A stretch of DNA of 64,000 nt, from NCBI GenBank assembly GCA_013297885.1, contig JAAFIR010000004.1:62001-126000 (forward strand), written 5' to 3'. The notes under the pieces were generated by a model. That model was not told where the DNA came from, did no database searches, and worked only from the letters and a program-made list of their open reading frames with translations. A program made the position numbers and the translations under genes. The stretch is from Leptospirales bacterium (lineage in GTDB: Bacteria; Spirochaetota; Leptospiria; Leptospirales; Leptospiraceae). This document shows positions 51,934 through 60,059 of the stretch, piece after piece. Numbering within the stretch: position 1 is the first letter of the stretch; each line of letters starts with the position of its first letter.

Positions 51934-53043
51934 ATGGGTGAAGAATATTCTGATTACGAAAAGAAAGTTCATGATGCAATTTTTGAGAACAGCCAAAATG
52001 AGTATTCTGATGAAATTAAAAAGTTAAATCGCTTATTTGCGAATGAAATCAAAATTTCTTCAAAATTAAAATCAAAAGATGAATTTATTGAAGAATTCGA
52101 TAAAGTGAAAATTTTTAAAAAATCTAATACAAAGGTGATCTATATGAATAAAGTATTGATAGGTGCTGCAGCTGCAGTAATTTTATTAGTTGGTGGTTAT
52201 TTTGGGTTTGCTTCTTCAAAACAAGAAGTTCAAGTTTCAAATCAAAATGAGCTAAAAGCTAAAGTTGTGTTTGTGATTGGTGATGTAAAAGTAAAAAACA
52301 ATTTGAATGATGCTGGAACTAAACCAGAAGTAGGTGTCCTGCTCTCTAAAAATCAAATTTTAATTACTGGAGAAAAAGGAACTGCTGATTTACAATTTAG
52401 CAATAATTCTACACTAAGAATCAGACCTAATTCAGAAATCAGTATCAAAAATCTTTTAGAACAAGACGGCAAGCTTACTGAAGAAGTTAATTTAAAAAAA
52501 GGATCAGCTATTGCTAATATCAATAAGCAAAAACAAACTGATAATTTTAATATTGTAACTCCAACTGTAATTGCTGGTGTAAGAGGAACAAGATTTTTAA
52601 TTATTGTAGATCCTGATAAAAATAAAGATGAAGTTACAAAAGTTTCTGTACTCGATGGTAGTGTTGGAATCACTAAGCATAAAGATGAAGTTCCTTTATC
52701 AACTGAGCCAATTGTAATCATTGATGGCAAAGAATCTGCACAAGAAATTTCAAGAGGTGGAGACTTCAAAAAATCTTCTTTAACTACTCCCGATAAAGAC
52801 ATTATTGAAGGAAAAGATTCAATTGATTCTGAAGATTCAAACAGCTCATTAAGTAATGAAACTGAAGGAAGTTTATTTAAAAAATATGGCAGACTAGAAA
52901 TTCTTTCTCTAGATGGTGGTGCAAAAATTACTGGTGTAATTACTTCAATGAATGATGCTGAATTTACAGTTCATACAGTAAAAGGTTTTGTAAAAGTTGA
53001 TAGAAAAAAAGTAATTTCACACGATTCTAAACAATTAAAATAA
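51934..53043 (+). CDS. FecR-domain membrane protein, likely sigma regulator
   Basis: A 369-residue protein. A cytoplasmic N-terminus of about 69 residues holds amphipathic helices, as in anti-sigma factors. The membrane helix is IGAAAAVILLVGGYFGFA (about residues 73-91). The outer part has a FecR beta domain: VFVIGDVKVKNN, NQILITGEKGTADLQFSNNSTLRIRPNSEISI, NLKKGSAIANINK, NIVTPTVIAGVRGTRFLIIVD. A Ser/Glu/Asp-rich linker and a small C-terminal module (ILSLDGGAKITGVITSMND) follow. It is cotranscribed with the ECF sigma gene. No TonB receptor is nearby, so the signal is unknown. Confidence 0.88.
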   Translation: MGEEYSDYEKKVHDAIFENSQNEYSDEIKKLNRLFANEIKISSKLKSKDEFIEEFDKVKIFKKSNTKVIYMNKVLIGAAAAVILLVGGYFGFASSKQEVQVSNQNELKAKVVFVIGDVKVKNNLNDAGTKPEVGVLLSKNQILITGEKGTADLQFSNNSTLRIRPNSEISIKNLLEQDGKLTEEVNLKKGSAIANINKQKQTDNFNIVTPTVIAGVRGTRFLIIVDPDKNKDEVTKVSVLDGSVGITKHKDEVPLSTEPIVIIDGKESAQEISRGGDFKKSSLTTPDKDIIEGKDSIDSEDSNSSLSNETEGSLFKKYGRLEILSLDGGAKITGVITSMNDAEFTVHTVKGFVKVDRKKVISHDSKQLK

Positions 53044-53064
53044 TTTAACCCTTCTCTACTCCAT

Positions 53065-53099
53065 AGCCGATGGAAATCTATCCATCGGCTTTTCTTTTT
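53065..53099 (+). terminator. rho-independent terminator of the sigma-FecR operon
   Basis: AGCCGATGG/CCATCGGCT (53065-53073 with 53082-53090) with an 8-nt loop and TTTCTTTTT after the stem. It is the clearest terminator in the window. On the minus strand it reaches into the 3' end of the UDPGP gene (stop at 53098), so it probably stops both transcripts. Confidence 0.9.
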
Positions 53100-54507
53100 A
53101 AAACTTCACTTCTTCATTTTCAAAATTTGTTTTATTTAAACTAGAAATTTTTTGAAGCTTTCCTGTTTCATTTATAAAACCCACTTTTCCAACAAGATTT
53201 ATTTCCACATCAAATTCAACTTCACCTTTGACAGTGAGAGATTCAGAAAATTTGAGTGAAGGATACGCTTTAAAAAGGGAATCAAAGTCTTTAATTTTTT
53301 TGTAAAATTTCTCATCTAAGCTAACTAAATTTTCTGAGAAATTTTTTGACTTTCTTTCAGCAGACATTGTAAGTGAAAAATCTTCATTTAAAGTGTATGC
53401 ATCTGATCTGCGGATTAAATAATCTTCACATTTTTTTACAGGAGCAAAACGATCACGAGGAATGATAATTCCTTTTGTATTTGTAAAACTTCCTATTGCA
53501 GATCCCATTGCAGTTTCAAGTTGAAGAACATCAATTCCATCAACAGTTTTTGGATTTACAATTAAAGATAGATTTGGAATTTTTTCATCTAAAAGTTTTG
53601 AAAGAGATTTTAAATTGATCCAAAGATTATTTGTGGAGAAAGTTCTAAATTTTCCCATTCCCGAAAATTCGTGTTCATTTTCTTTTGGAACTTGTGCTGT
53701 TTCTAAAAGTTCTAAACCCATAAATTTTCCATCTACCATTTTTCTATAAATCGCTCCACCTTTTGTGTCTGCTAGAGTTTTTGGAGTCATCTCCATCGCA
53801 AAATCAAGGTTAGACGATGAAAAATATTCCAAAATAGAAGGCTCAATAGTTGCCCCTAAATTATCACCATTTGAAATAAATGCATATTCATAACCAGCAT
53901 CAATTAAATTTTTTAGTATACCAGTTTGTTTTAGTGATAAATAAATATCGCCGTGACCAGGTGGACACCAATCTTCTTTTTCATCTTTTAATTGAATTGG
54001 CTCATAATTTTCTTTTTTGATTCGAGGAACTTTATTTTGCAAAAATGTAGTTGTGATTTTTTGAGTTAGACCAGATTTTTTAATTTCTTCTAAGGAATCA
54101 GTTTGGGTATTATAAGAGTCCATTAAGATCAAAGGAATTTCAACACCAAATTTTTTTCTCATATATAAAATTTGTTCAGAAACAATATTTAAAAAAGAGC
54201 GATTGTTTTTAATTGGAATAAGTGACTTTGCTTTTTCAAGTCCCATTGAAGTTCCGAGTCCACCGTTTAATTTGATTACTACTAATTTTGAAAGAGAAGA
54301 TTTGTTTGGCGGAAATTTTTTTTGAAGTTCTGTTAACTCAATTTCATCTGTTTTTGGATCAAGGTCACCAATAGTTTCCCATTTTACTTTTCCAGTTTCA
54401 CCTTGTTTAACTTTTTCAATTTTGGATAAAAAATCTTTTATTAAATCTTCGCTCAAATTTGCTGAACGCATTTTTTCGGTAACAAGAGTGATATAATTCT
54501 GAGACAT
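53098..54507 (-). CDS. UTP-glucose-1-phosphate uridylyltransferase, UDPGP (eukaryotic-type) family
   Basis: A 469-residue enzyme that makes UDP-glucose from UTP and glucose-1-phosphate. KLVVIKLNGGLGTSMGLEKAKSLIPIKN is the nucleotide-binding L-x-G-G-x-G-T-x-M-G loop; WCPPGHGDIYLSL is the substrate-binding C-P-P-G-H-G-D block; YAFISNGDNLGA follows. This is the UDPGP family common in eukaryotes and found in some bacteria, not the GalU family. The C-terminal 80 residues form a beta-helix-like dimer region. UDP-glucose would feed glycan synthesis. The small gene at 54532 follows on the same strand upstream, 24 bp away. Confidence 0.93.
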   Translation of the reverse strand: MSQNYITLVTEKMRSANLSEDLIKDFLSKIEKVKQGETGKVKWETIGDLDPKTDEIELTELQKKFPPNKSSLSKLVVIKLNGGLGTSMGLEKAKSLIPIKNNRSFLNIVSEQILYMRKKFGVEIPLILMDSYNTQTDSLEEIKKSGLTQKITTTFLQNKVPRIKKENYEPIQLKDEKEDWCPPGHGDIYLSLKQTGILKNLIDAGYEYAFISNGDNLGATIEPSILEYFSSSNLDFAMEMTPKTLADTKGGAIYRKMVDGKFMGLELLETAQVPKENEHEFSGMGKFRTFSTNNLWINLKSLSKLLDEKIPNLSLIVNPKTVDGIDVLQLETAMGSAIGSFTNTKGIIIPRDRFAPVKKCEDYLIRRSDAYTLNEDFSLTMSAERKSKNFSENLVSLDEKFYKKIKDFDSLFKAYPSLKFSESLTVKGEVEFDVEINLVGKVGFINETGKLQKISSLNKTNFENEEVKF

Positions 54508-54531
54508 GTAAAATTCCTATGAGTTTATTTT

Positions 54532-54861
54532 TTAAAGTTCGCCTAATTCAATTCGATATAAATTTTGTTTTGGATTAAAAATGAGTTTTACTTCAATTTG
54601 TTTTCCATCATCTAAAATTTTTTCTTTTCCATCTTCAAATTCACGATTTGCAATGTAAACTAAAAAAGTATAAAGATATTCATTAGATTTTAAAAATACT
54701 ATTCCTTTTTTCAAAACATCTTTTTTGATGATTTTTTGTATGGAAACAGGATAAGTAGCGTCCCAAGTTTCCAAAAACTTAGAATCAATTTTTGAATAGG
54801 GAATTGGTTTTTCAGAAAACAAAAACAAACAAAAAAAGAAATAAACCAATATAAGTTTCAT
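54532..54861 (-). CDS. small exported protein, function unknown
   Basis: A 109-residue protein with a signal peptide of about 16 residues (MKLILVYFFFCLFLFS) and a beta-rich mature part (FLETWDATYPVSIQKIIKKDVLKKGIVFLKSNEYLYTFLVYIANREF ... IEVKLIFNPKQNLYRIELGEL). No Cys in the mature part. It precedes the UDPGP gene in the same direction with 24 bp between them, so they may share a transcript. No family recognised. Confidence 0.6.
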   Translation of the reverse strand: MKLILVYFFFCLFLFSEKPIPYSKIDSKFLETWDATYPVSIQKIIKKDVLKKGIVFLKSNEYLYTFLVYIANREFEDGKEKILDDGKQIEVKLIFNPKQNLYRIELGEL

Positions 54862-54912
54862 CTCTAATATAAAAAATGAGTTTTTACAATTGTCAAGTAA
54901 AGTAAAATAATT

Positions 54913-55290
54913 TCATTTTGGCTCTTTAAATAAAACATTTTTTGATTCACATAATTTTTTTAAATTTTTATCTCTAGTCCAAATTTTATGTGCATTCATT
55001 TTAGCTGAGGCATAAATCCCTAAGTCAATTAAACTTAAACCTTTACCGAATAGTTTTTCTTTTTCTAAAAATGTAAAAATAATTTCTAAATTGATCAATT
55101 TGGAAGTTTCTAAACTAGAATAAGTCTCAATGAATTCTGATCTACTAGGAATTGAACCACATCGCAATTCTCCTTCAATCCAAATATGTTTTAAAACTAA
55201 TTTATCTGAAATCATTTTTTGAATTGGAAAAGTATATTCTTTTCCGTTTAGAAAATCTATCCAAATATTTGTATCTATTAAAACTTTCAT
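54913..55290 (-). CDS. vapC: VapC-type PIN ribonuclease toxin
   Basis: A 125-residue PIN protein, full length. LIDTNIWIDFLNG carries the first acidic residue (Asp at about 6); EGELRCGSIPSR the second (Glu at about 41); LSLIDLGIYASAKM the third (Asp) and WTRDKNLKKL the fourth. It cuts tRNA or rRNA when free of its antitoxin. The start overlaps the vapB stop by 4 nt, so the pair is a type II toxin-antitoxin operon. Confidence 0.92.
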   Translation of the reverse strand: MKVLIDTNIWIDFLNGKEYTFPIQKMISDKLVLKHIWIEGELRCGSIPSRSEFIETYSSLETSKLINLEIIFTFLEKEKLFGKGLSLIDLGIYASAKMNAHKIWTRDKNLKKLCESKNVLFKEPK

Positions 55291-55487
55291 TTCTTAGCAA
55301 TTCTATCTCTTTTGACATATTTAGCATTTCCTTTTGAAGAGCCAAAAAGATTAGAAAGTTTTTCTAGATTATCATGTCTGATAAGTTCTTCTAAACTAAA
55401 TTTAATCAATTTTGTTTTTTCTTTAATACCCGTAATCCTAGTTGCTTCTTCAAGTAAATCTACTGGAATTATCAATGTTGTCCTCAT
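55287..55487 (-). CDS. vapB: VapB-type antitoxin
   Basis: A 66-residue protein starting at ATG 55487, with GGAGG 5 nt upstream; the frame opens at a TTG four codons earlier. MRTTLIIPVDLLEEATRITGIKEKTKLIKFSLEELIRHD is the ribbon-helix-helix DNA-binding module of the VapB/DUF2191 family. The C-terminal LSNLFGSSKGNAKYVKRDRIAKK binds the toxin. It probably represses its own promoter through the palindrome at 55507-55521. Confidence 0.88.
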   Translation of the reverse strand: MRTTLIIPVDLLEEATRITGIKEKTKLIKFSLEELIRHDNLEKLSNLFGSSKGNAKYVKRDRIAKK

Positions 55488-55506
55488 ATAAACCTCCAAT
55501 TTTAAA

Positions 55507-55521
55507 CATATAAATTATATG
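55507..55521 (-). promoter_or_regulatory. palindromic operator candidate of vapBC
   Basis: CATATAA/TTATATG around a single base (15 bp, perfect arms), 20-34 bp upstream of the vapB ATG. Short AT-rich palindromes at this position are typical VapB binding sites. The -10 is likely within or just beside it. Confidence 0.5.
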
Positions 55522-55585
55522 ATAAGATATGCTAATATATATGCAACAAAATTTTGTTATGAATAGTTAGATACTTGAACGACCT

Positions 55586-55605
55586 ATTCTCTCGTAAGAG
55601 AGAAT
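55586..55605. repeat. small perfect hairpin between vapB and the next repeat
   Basis: ATTCTCTC/GAGAGAAT around GTAA. It is followed by a G-rich stretch and another hairpin (GGCTTTCGCTTCGCT / AGCGAAGCC, about 55633-55663), perhaps a piece of a further repeat. Confidence 0.45.
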
Positions 55606-55671
55606 GGATTTTGGGGGGTGGGAGTGAAAGTGGGCTTTCGCTTCGCTGGCAGCAGAGCGAAGCCAAAAGTT

Positions 55672-55848
55672 AGGGATTGAAACGGTGTCAAAAAATTTTC
55701 AGGTCACTGAGAAGCTCAGAAAGAGCTTATCAAAGTGACCGAAATTTTTTGACATGAGTTGAAAGCCCGACCATTTAATGAATGAATAGTTGCAAATTAT
55801 TTGCTCTTCGATATTTATCATTCTTCATTCATTAAATGGGAACTCCCA
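55672..55848 (-). repeat. family-A two-hairpin repeat, copy 11
   Basis: On the minus strand: worn 5' box TTTGGGAGTTCCC (about 55852-55840), stem 1 CCATTTAATGAATGAA/TTCATTCATTAAATGG (55823-55838 with 55771-55786), middle box CGGGCTTTCAACTC (55769-55756), stem 2 ATGTCAAAAAATTTC/GAAAATTTTTTGACA (55755-55741 with 55699-55685) with an inner GGTCACT/AGTGACC, closing box GTTTCAATCCCT (55683-55672). The gap 55500-55931 otherwise holds no gene. Confidence 0.85.
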
Positions 55849-55931
55849 AATTTATTTGAAAAATTTTTATTTAGTTAAAATTTGCTTGTTTTTATTGACT
55901 TATTTCAAACTACTTACATTCGAGAGTAAAA

Positions 55932-56879
55932 ATGAGTTCTGAATTTAAAGATTTACAAAATAAAATAGAAAAATTAGAATTTGAAAATTCACAACTTAAA
56001 GATGAATTATTTGCAGTTCAAAATTCTCTTTATCTCCAACATACTATTGCAAAATTAAACTATCATGTAAAATTAAAACGTGATGAAATCAAAGCAAAAG
56101 AATTAACATCAGGAATGAATGAAAAACAAGGTTCCCTTTTTGAAATTAAAAATCAAATTCGTAAATACGCTCCCATATTAGGTCTTGATCCTGATGCAAT
56201 TCGTATTATTGTTACTGAAGCCATTCAAAATATTATAGAACATGGTTATGGTTCATTTGCAGATATTGAATTAGAAATTAATAATCTAGTTGAAAATCCA
56301 TATTTTAAAATTTCTTTTAAACATGAAATGGAGCCTGGAAAAAAATATACTCTTTACCAAATAGAAGAAAATGCAAAAAAAGGTGATATTACCTCTGAAG
56401 CATTTGATTGGAACAATCCAAGAGGTAGAGGTGAGTATATGATGAAAGAACTCACTGATGAAAGACAGATCATTAATGGTATTGAGTTAAATGAGGCAGG
56501 AAAAAAAGTTCATTACTTCAAAAGAGTTTTAATCAATTATAAAAACCCAAAAGGCAACAGAATAGAAACATCATTTGATGAAATCAAAGATGAAATTGAT
56601 AAATTAGATGACGATGAAGTTGTTTGTTATTTTCATATTGATCACCAAAAAAATGAAATTGATTCAGTGACTATAATTAGTAAATCTGAAAATGATAACT
56701 CAATAAAAAGAATCATGAATGAAGCTTCTTTTCAACTATCAAATATAGATACTCTCTCTAAAACTTCTTTTTCATCATTTAAAACAGAAAAAAAGGTAAA
56801 TGAAGTTGAAATTAACGAACTATTTAGCAAAGTTAGAAAAACGATCTCAGCAGAAGTGAATTTTAAAAATAAAATTTGA
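55932..56879 (+). CDS. RsbW-like ATPase (anti-sigma/regulatory GHKL fold) with coiled coil
   Basis: A 315-residue cytoplasmic protein. Residues 1-40 are a coiled coil (LQNKIEKLEFENSQLKDELFAVQNS). Residues about 70-195 form a GHKL ATPase domain like serine-kinase anti-sigma factors: the N box EAIQNIIEHGYGS, and the G-x-G-containing NPRGRGEYMMKELTDE. The C-terminal 110 residues (DEIKDEIDKLDDDEVVCYFHIDHQKNEIDSVTIISKSEN) are not recognised. No anti-anti-sigma or PP2C gene is near. It ends 91 bp before the HU gene. Confidence 0.8.
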   Translation: MSSEFKDLQNKIEKLEFENSQLKDELFAVQNSLYLQHTIAKLNYHVKLKRDEIKAKELTSGMNEKQGSLFEIKNQIRKYAPILGLDPDAIRIIVTEAIQNIIEHGYGSFADIELEINNLVENPYFKISFKHEMEPGKKYTLYQIEENAKKGDITSEAFDWNNPRGRGEYMMKELTDERQIINGIELNEAGKKVHYFKRVLINYKNPKGNRIETSFDEIKDEIDKLDDDEVVCYFHIDHQKNEIDSVTIISKSENDNSIKRIMNEASFQLSNIDTLSKTSFSSFKTEKKVNEVEINELFSKVRKTISAEVNFKNKI

Positions 56880-56970
56880 AAAAAAAGAGTTTAAAAAATT
56901 TATGTCTAATCCGATTGTTAAGTTATATATCGGACTAGTTTTAAGTTCATTGTAAAGGAAAAACTAAAAT

Positions 56971-57282
56971 ATGGCTGTTACCGGCAAACCTACTCCAATT
57001 AAAAAATCGCAACTCATTACTGAGCTTTCAGAGAGTTTAGAAGTTTCAAAAAAAGATGCAAATACTTTTTTAGAAAAATTTATTGATCTGGCTTATAAAG
57101 AAACTAAGAAAAATGGTGCATTTGTAATTCCTGGTCTTGGTAAATTGATTCTCAGAAGAACAAAAAAAAGAAAAGGAAGAAATCCTGCAACAGGACAAGA
57201 AATCGAAATACCAGCAAAAACTGTTGTGAAATTTTCTGTTTCTAAACTTTGCAAAGAAGCAATCGTTCCTACTAAAAAATAA
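56971..57282 (+). CDS. HU/IHF-family DNA-binding protein
   Basis: A 103-residue protein: KKSQLITELSESLEVSKKDANTFLEKFIDLAYKETKKNGAFVIPGLGKLILRRTKKRKGRNPATGQEIEIPAKTVVKFSVSKLCKEAI. This is the full HU fold, with helix-turn-helix dimer core, G-x-G-K-L strand, and the DNA-bending arm with GRNPATGQ around the intercalating Pro. A 10-residue N-terminal extension (AVTGKPTPIKK) and a Lys-rich tail are modest additions. AAAGGAAAA lies 7-8 nt before ATG. It helps to pack the nucleoid. Confidence 0.95.
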   Translation: MAVTGKPTPIKKSQLITELSESLEVSKKDANTFLEKFIDLAYKETKKNGAFVIPGLGKLILRRTKKRKGRNPATGQEIEIPAKTVVKFSVSKLCKEAIVPTKK

Positions 57283-57287
57283 TTTCT

Positions 57288-57719
57288 TTGGCAACCTATC
57301 CATTCTTACCTTTAAAAGACCATCTTTTGGGTATTGCAATGGGTAAGGTTTGGGAAGAATCTGATTCACTTGACGTTTTAAATGATTCTATTATTTCCCA
57401 TCTCCCACTGAATGTTACAAATTTTATTTGTAGCAACAAGGGGGACAAAATGTTATTTCTAGATTTATATCCTTCTAAATTCAGAAAATATATTGAAAAA
57501 GATAAATTAGATTTACTTTATCTTGATTTTGAACATTTAATTAAACAAAATCAGAAATTAGATATTGCATTTGATTTATTAGAATGGCTTTTTTTGGGAT
57601 TTGAGAGAAACGATATAAACTTTAAACTTTTAAATATCATTACCAATCATAAAATAAATTTCAAAGAAGATTTTTTAATAAAGTTAAAACTTTCTTATGA
57701 AAAAGAAGCTACTGCTTAG
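57288..57719 (+). CDS. small cytoplasmic protein, function unknown
   Basis: A 143-residue frame from TTG 57288, 5 nt after the HU stop, without a clear Shine-Dalgarno; an ATG at 57339 is the alternative start (126 residues). No signal or membrane segment. The sequence is helical and acidic-basic mixed (FRKYIEKDKLDLLYLDFEHLIKQNQKLDIAFDLLEWLFLGFERND). I recognise no family. It is likely read from the HU transcript. Confidence 0.5.
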   Translation: MATYPFLPLKDHLLGIAMGKVWEESDSLDVLNDSIISHLPLNVTNFICSNKGDKMLFLDLYPSKFRKYIEKDKLDLLYLDFEHLIKQNQKLDIAFDLLEWLFLGFERNDINFKLLNIITNHKINFKEDFLIKLKLSYEKEATA

Positions 57720-57768
57720 AAAAAAATACATCTCAAATTTGACTTGTATCAAAATTATATCTTGTTCA

Positions 57769-58422
57769 TTAATCAAAAATACTTGGTGGTTTTCCATTTT
57801 CAATTTCAAAAATTGAATCTAATTTTATTTTATCAGAATATTTTAATTTTATAGTAGAATCAACAGATTCCAGAATTTCTAATTCATTTTTCAAGAAAAC
57901 AGCTTTTGATTTTTTTCTTAACTTCCTTGCTTCAACACTCCATCCATAAAATTCAGAATCTAAAAAAATTATTTTTGCAAAAATTGTATCATTCTTATTT
58001 GAGATAGGTCTGCTAAATAATAATTTAATTTCTTTATCAAAAATTGATTCTAAAATAAATTCGTTTCCTTTTTTTTGTAATTTTAATGCTATATGGTCAC
58101 AGTCAACTGAACGAAAAAGAGTCCATCTTTGACCTAATTTTTTTGAAGCATATACGGAACAAATTTCAGGTTTTAAAATATAGTCTTCATCTGAAATTTT
58201 TTGAATTTTTCCATTAATTCTGGTTTCTTCCCATAACTTTATTTGGTTAAAATTGATAATGGATAAAATAAATTTCTCATCATTGATAGATTTTTTTAAA
58301 TACAAACTTTGATAGCTAAAACCATTCTGAAAAACTTCTTTTTCACTAAACCAAGATCCAGAATTTAAAAATTCATTAGCATATAAATTTATAAAAAATA
58401 AAAAAAAATAAAAAACTTTCAT
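57769..58422 (-). CDS. exported beta-rich protein, function unknown
   Basis: A 217-residue protein with a signal peptide (MKVFYFFLFFINLYANE, cleavage near residue 15) and a mature part with many alternating strands (SFYSKINDEKFILSIINFNQIKLWEETRINGKIQKISDEDYIL; VEARKLRKKSKAVFLKNELEILESVDSTIKLKYSDKIKLDSIFEIENG). It holds two Cys (EICSVY and VDCDHIAL), which may pair. It is divergent from the M30-type peptidase gene. Confidence 0.6.
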   Translation of the reverse strand: MKVFYFFLFFINLYANEFLNSGSWFSEKEVFQNGFSYQSLYLKKSINDEKFILSIINFNQIKLWEETRINGKIQKISDEDYILKPEICSVYASKKLGQRWTLFRSVDCDHIALKLQKKGNEFILESIFDKEIKLLFSRPISNKNDTIFAKIIFLDSEFYGWSVEARKLRKKSKAVFLKNELEILESVDSTIKLKYSDKIKLDSIFEIENGKPPSIFD

Positions 58423-58598
58423 ATTTGAATCAAATTCTATCCTTTATTCCTTGACAATCTTTTCATAGTCAAAATCTAATTTTGATTGATAATCTTTTGT
58501 CTAAATCAATTTTTGGTTACTTCTTAATTGTAGTTTATTAGCATGACAATAAATTGTTAAATGAGAATTTTATTTTATTATATCTAAAAGGTTTAATT

Positions 58599-60059
58599 TT
58601 GAAGTTAATTCTAATTTTATTGTTTTTTATCAAATGTAGTCTTCCTAATGGAAGTTTAAACTCAAGATTTAGTACACTGGGTAAAAATACAAATTTCTTT
58701 TTATCCATTTTTGCAATTAATGAAGCAAACAGTTTTGATTGTAAAAATACACCAAACTCTTTTTGGGCTAGGAATTTACTAACTACATCTGGTGCATCCT
58801 ATTGTGTTGAAACTACTTTAGTTGGAAGTTCTTCGGTAGTTGAATTGTATTTAGAAAAAAACTTAGTAACTGATTTAAACTATTTTCAAATAGTCCTAGC
58901 TTTTAGTAGAATATTAGAAATTGAGAAAGAAACAATTTCTGAACCTAGTGATATAAACAAGGATGGTAAAATTTCAATTGTTATTTTAGACATTAAAGAT
59001 GGTGCAACTCCTAGTTCTGGATTTATAGCAGGTTATGTTGATCCAATAAATTTTTTTATTGACAACCCTGCTTTTTCTAGCCGTTCCAATGAAAGAGAAA
59101 TTTTATTTATGGATGGAGTTGAACTTGTGAATTTAAGAAGAAGAGATTTGAGCCAGGGTAGAGCAGATACTTTTCTATCAACTTTAGCACATGAATTACA
59201 ACATCTAATTCGATTCCCAATTTCAAATGGAATTGATGATGTATGGATTGATGAAGGAACTAGTGAATTAATTTCTGATATCACGGGTTATGGTCCACAA
59301 ACATCAAGAATTAATTGTTTTAAAGGTGATGTATCTTCTTCTATATCTTGTTCTGGGGGTGTTGGGGCTTTAAGTTCAAACTCTCCTTCACTACTCAACT
59401 GGAGAGGAACTTTAAAGAACTATGCATTTTCATATTCTTTTATGAAATATTTATATTCTGTTGCTGGAACTAACGAAGCTTCTCGGAGAACTTTTCTGAA
59501 AAATTCAGTTATCGGGATTCAAAATACTAGAGCAACAAACATTCTAGGTCTAATGAATATTTTTAAGAATTCGAATAATTTTAATTCTAACTTACTAAGC
59601 TCAGAAGCCGATATTGTATTTAAAAGATTATTTGGAAATTTTATGGCTCTTTCTGTTGGTTATAATAATTTAAATACTAGTTATTTTGGGAATAGTAATA
59701 TAGTAAGTTTAGAATCAATCAGGTCAACATATCCATTACCAACCGATTTAAACAGTCTTGCAACACCTATTCCATTTTCTGCAGTGAGTGACGCAACAAG
59801 TTTTAATTTATCTGCAGGTCAAGTTCTTAGAGTAAATGGTACAACATCTGGAATAACAAATAACCAAACAGATTTTATTGCTATTCAAGGGACTACAAGC
59901 TATTTAGTAATGAATGCTTCAACTGTAACAGGTAATTCGAATACAGTAAATATAAATATTCATGATACTAAAGAAAAAATTTGTCCACACGATTTTTTTC
60001 AAAATGAGTTTTTAAAATTTAATAAAATAAAAAATTTAAAAAGTTTAATTCAAAAATGA
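58599..60059 (+). CDS. lipoprotein metallopeptidase, M30/hyicolysin-like
   Basis: From TTG 58599, with AAAGG 8-9 nt upstream, a 486-residue protein with signal M(L)KLILILLFFIKC and lipobox Cys at residue 12 or so. The frame is open 15 codons further upstream but that would spoil the signal. The catalytic site is THELQHLIRFP-like: STLAHELQHLI (H-E-x-x-H), followed by VWIDEGTSELISDITGYG with the W-x-x-E-G-x-x-E of gluzincin-like M30 enzymes. ISIVILDIKDG and GYVDPINFF fit the family. It likely degrades proteins at the cell surface. It overlaps the next gene by 4 nt. Confidence 0.85.
   Translation: MKLILILLFFIKCSLPNGSLNSRFSTLGKNTNFFLSIFAINEANSFDCKNTPNSFWARNLLTTSGASYCVETTLVGSSSVVELYLEKNLVTDLNYFQIVLAFSRILEIEKETISEPSDINKDGKISIVILDIKDGATPSSGFIAGYVDPINFFIDNPAFSSRSNEREILFMDGVELVNLRRRDLSQGRADTFLSTLAHELQHLIRFPISNGIDDVWIDEGTSELISDITGYGPQTSRINCFKGDVSSSISCSGGVGALSSNSPSLLNWRGTLKNYAFSYSFMKYLYSVAGTNEASRRTFLKNSVIGIQNTRATNILGLMNIFKNSNNFNSNLLSSEADIVFKRLFGNFMALSVGYNNLNTSYFGNSNIVSLESIRSTYPLPTDLNSLATPIPFSAVSDATSFNLSAGQVLRVNGTTSGITNNQTDFIAIQGTTSYLVMNASTVTGNSNTVNINIHDTKEKICPHDFFQNEFLKFNKIKNLKSLIQK

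Noticed and set aside
52353-52802. 149-residue minus-strand frame inside the FecR gene
   Set aside because: The forward frame is a clear FecR domain; the reverse frame has no start signal and shows no family.
55672-55848. CRISPR-like motif GTTTCAATCCCT
   Set aside because: It occurs once, is the closing box of a family-A repeat, and has no regularly spaced copies or cas genes nearby.
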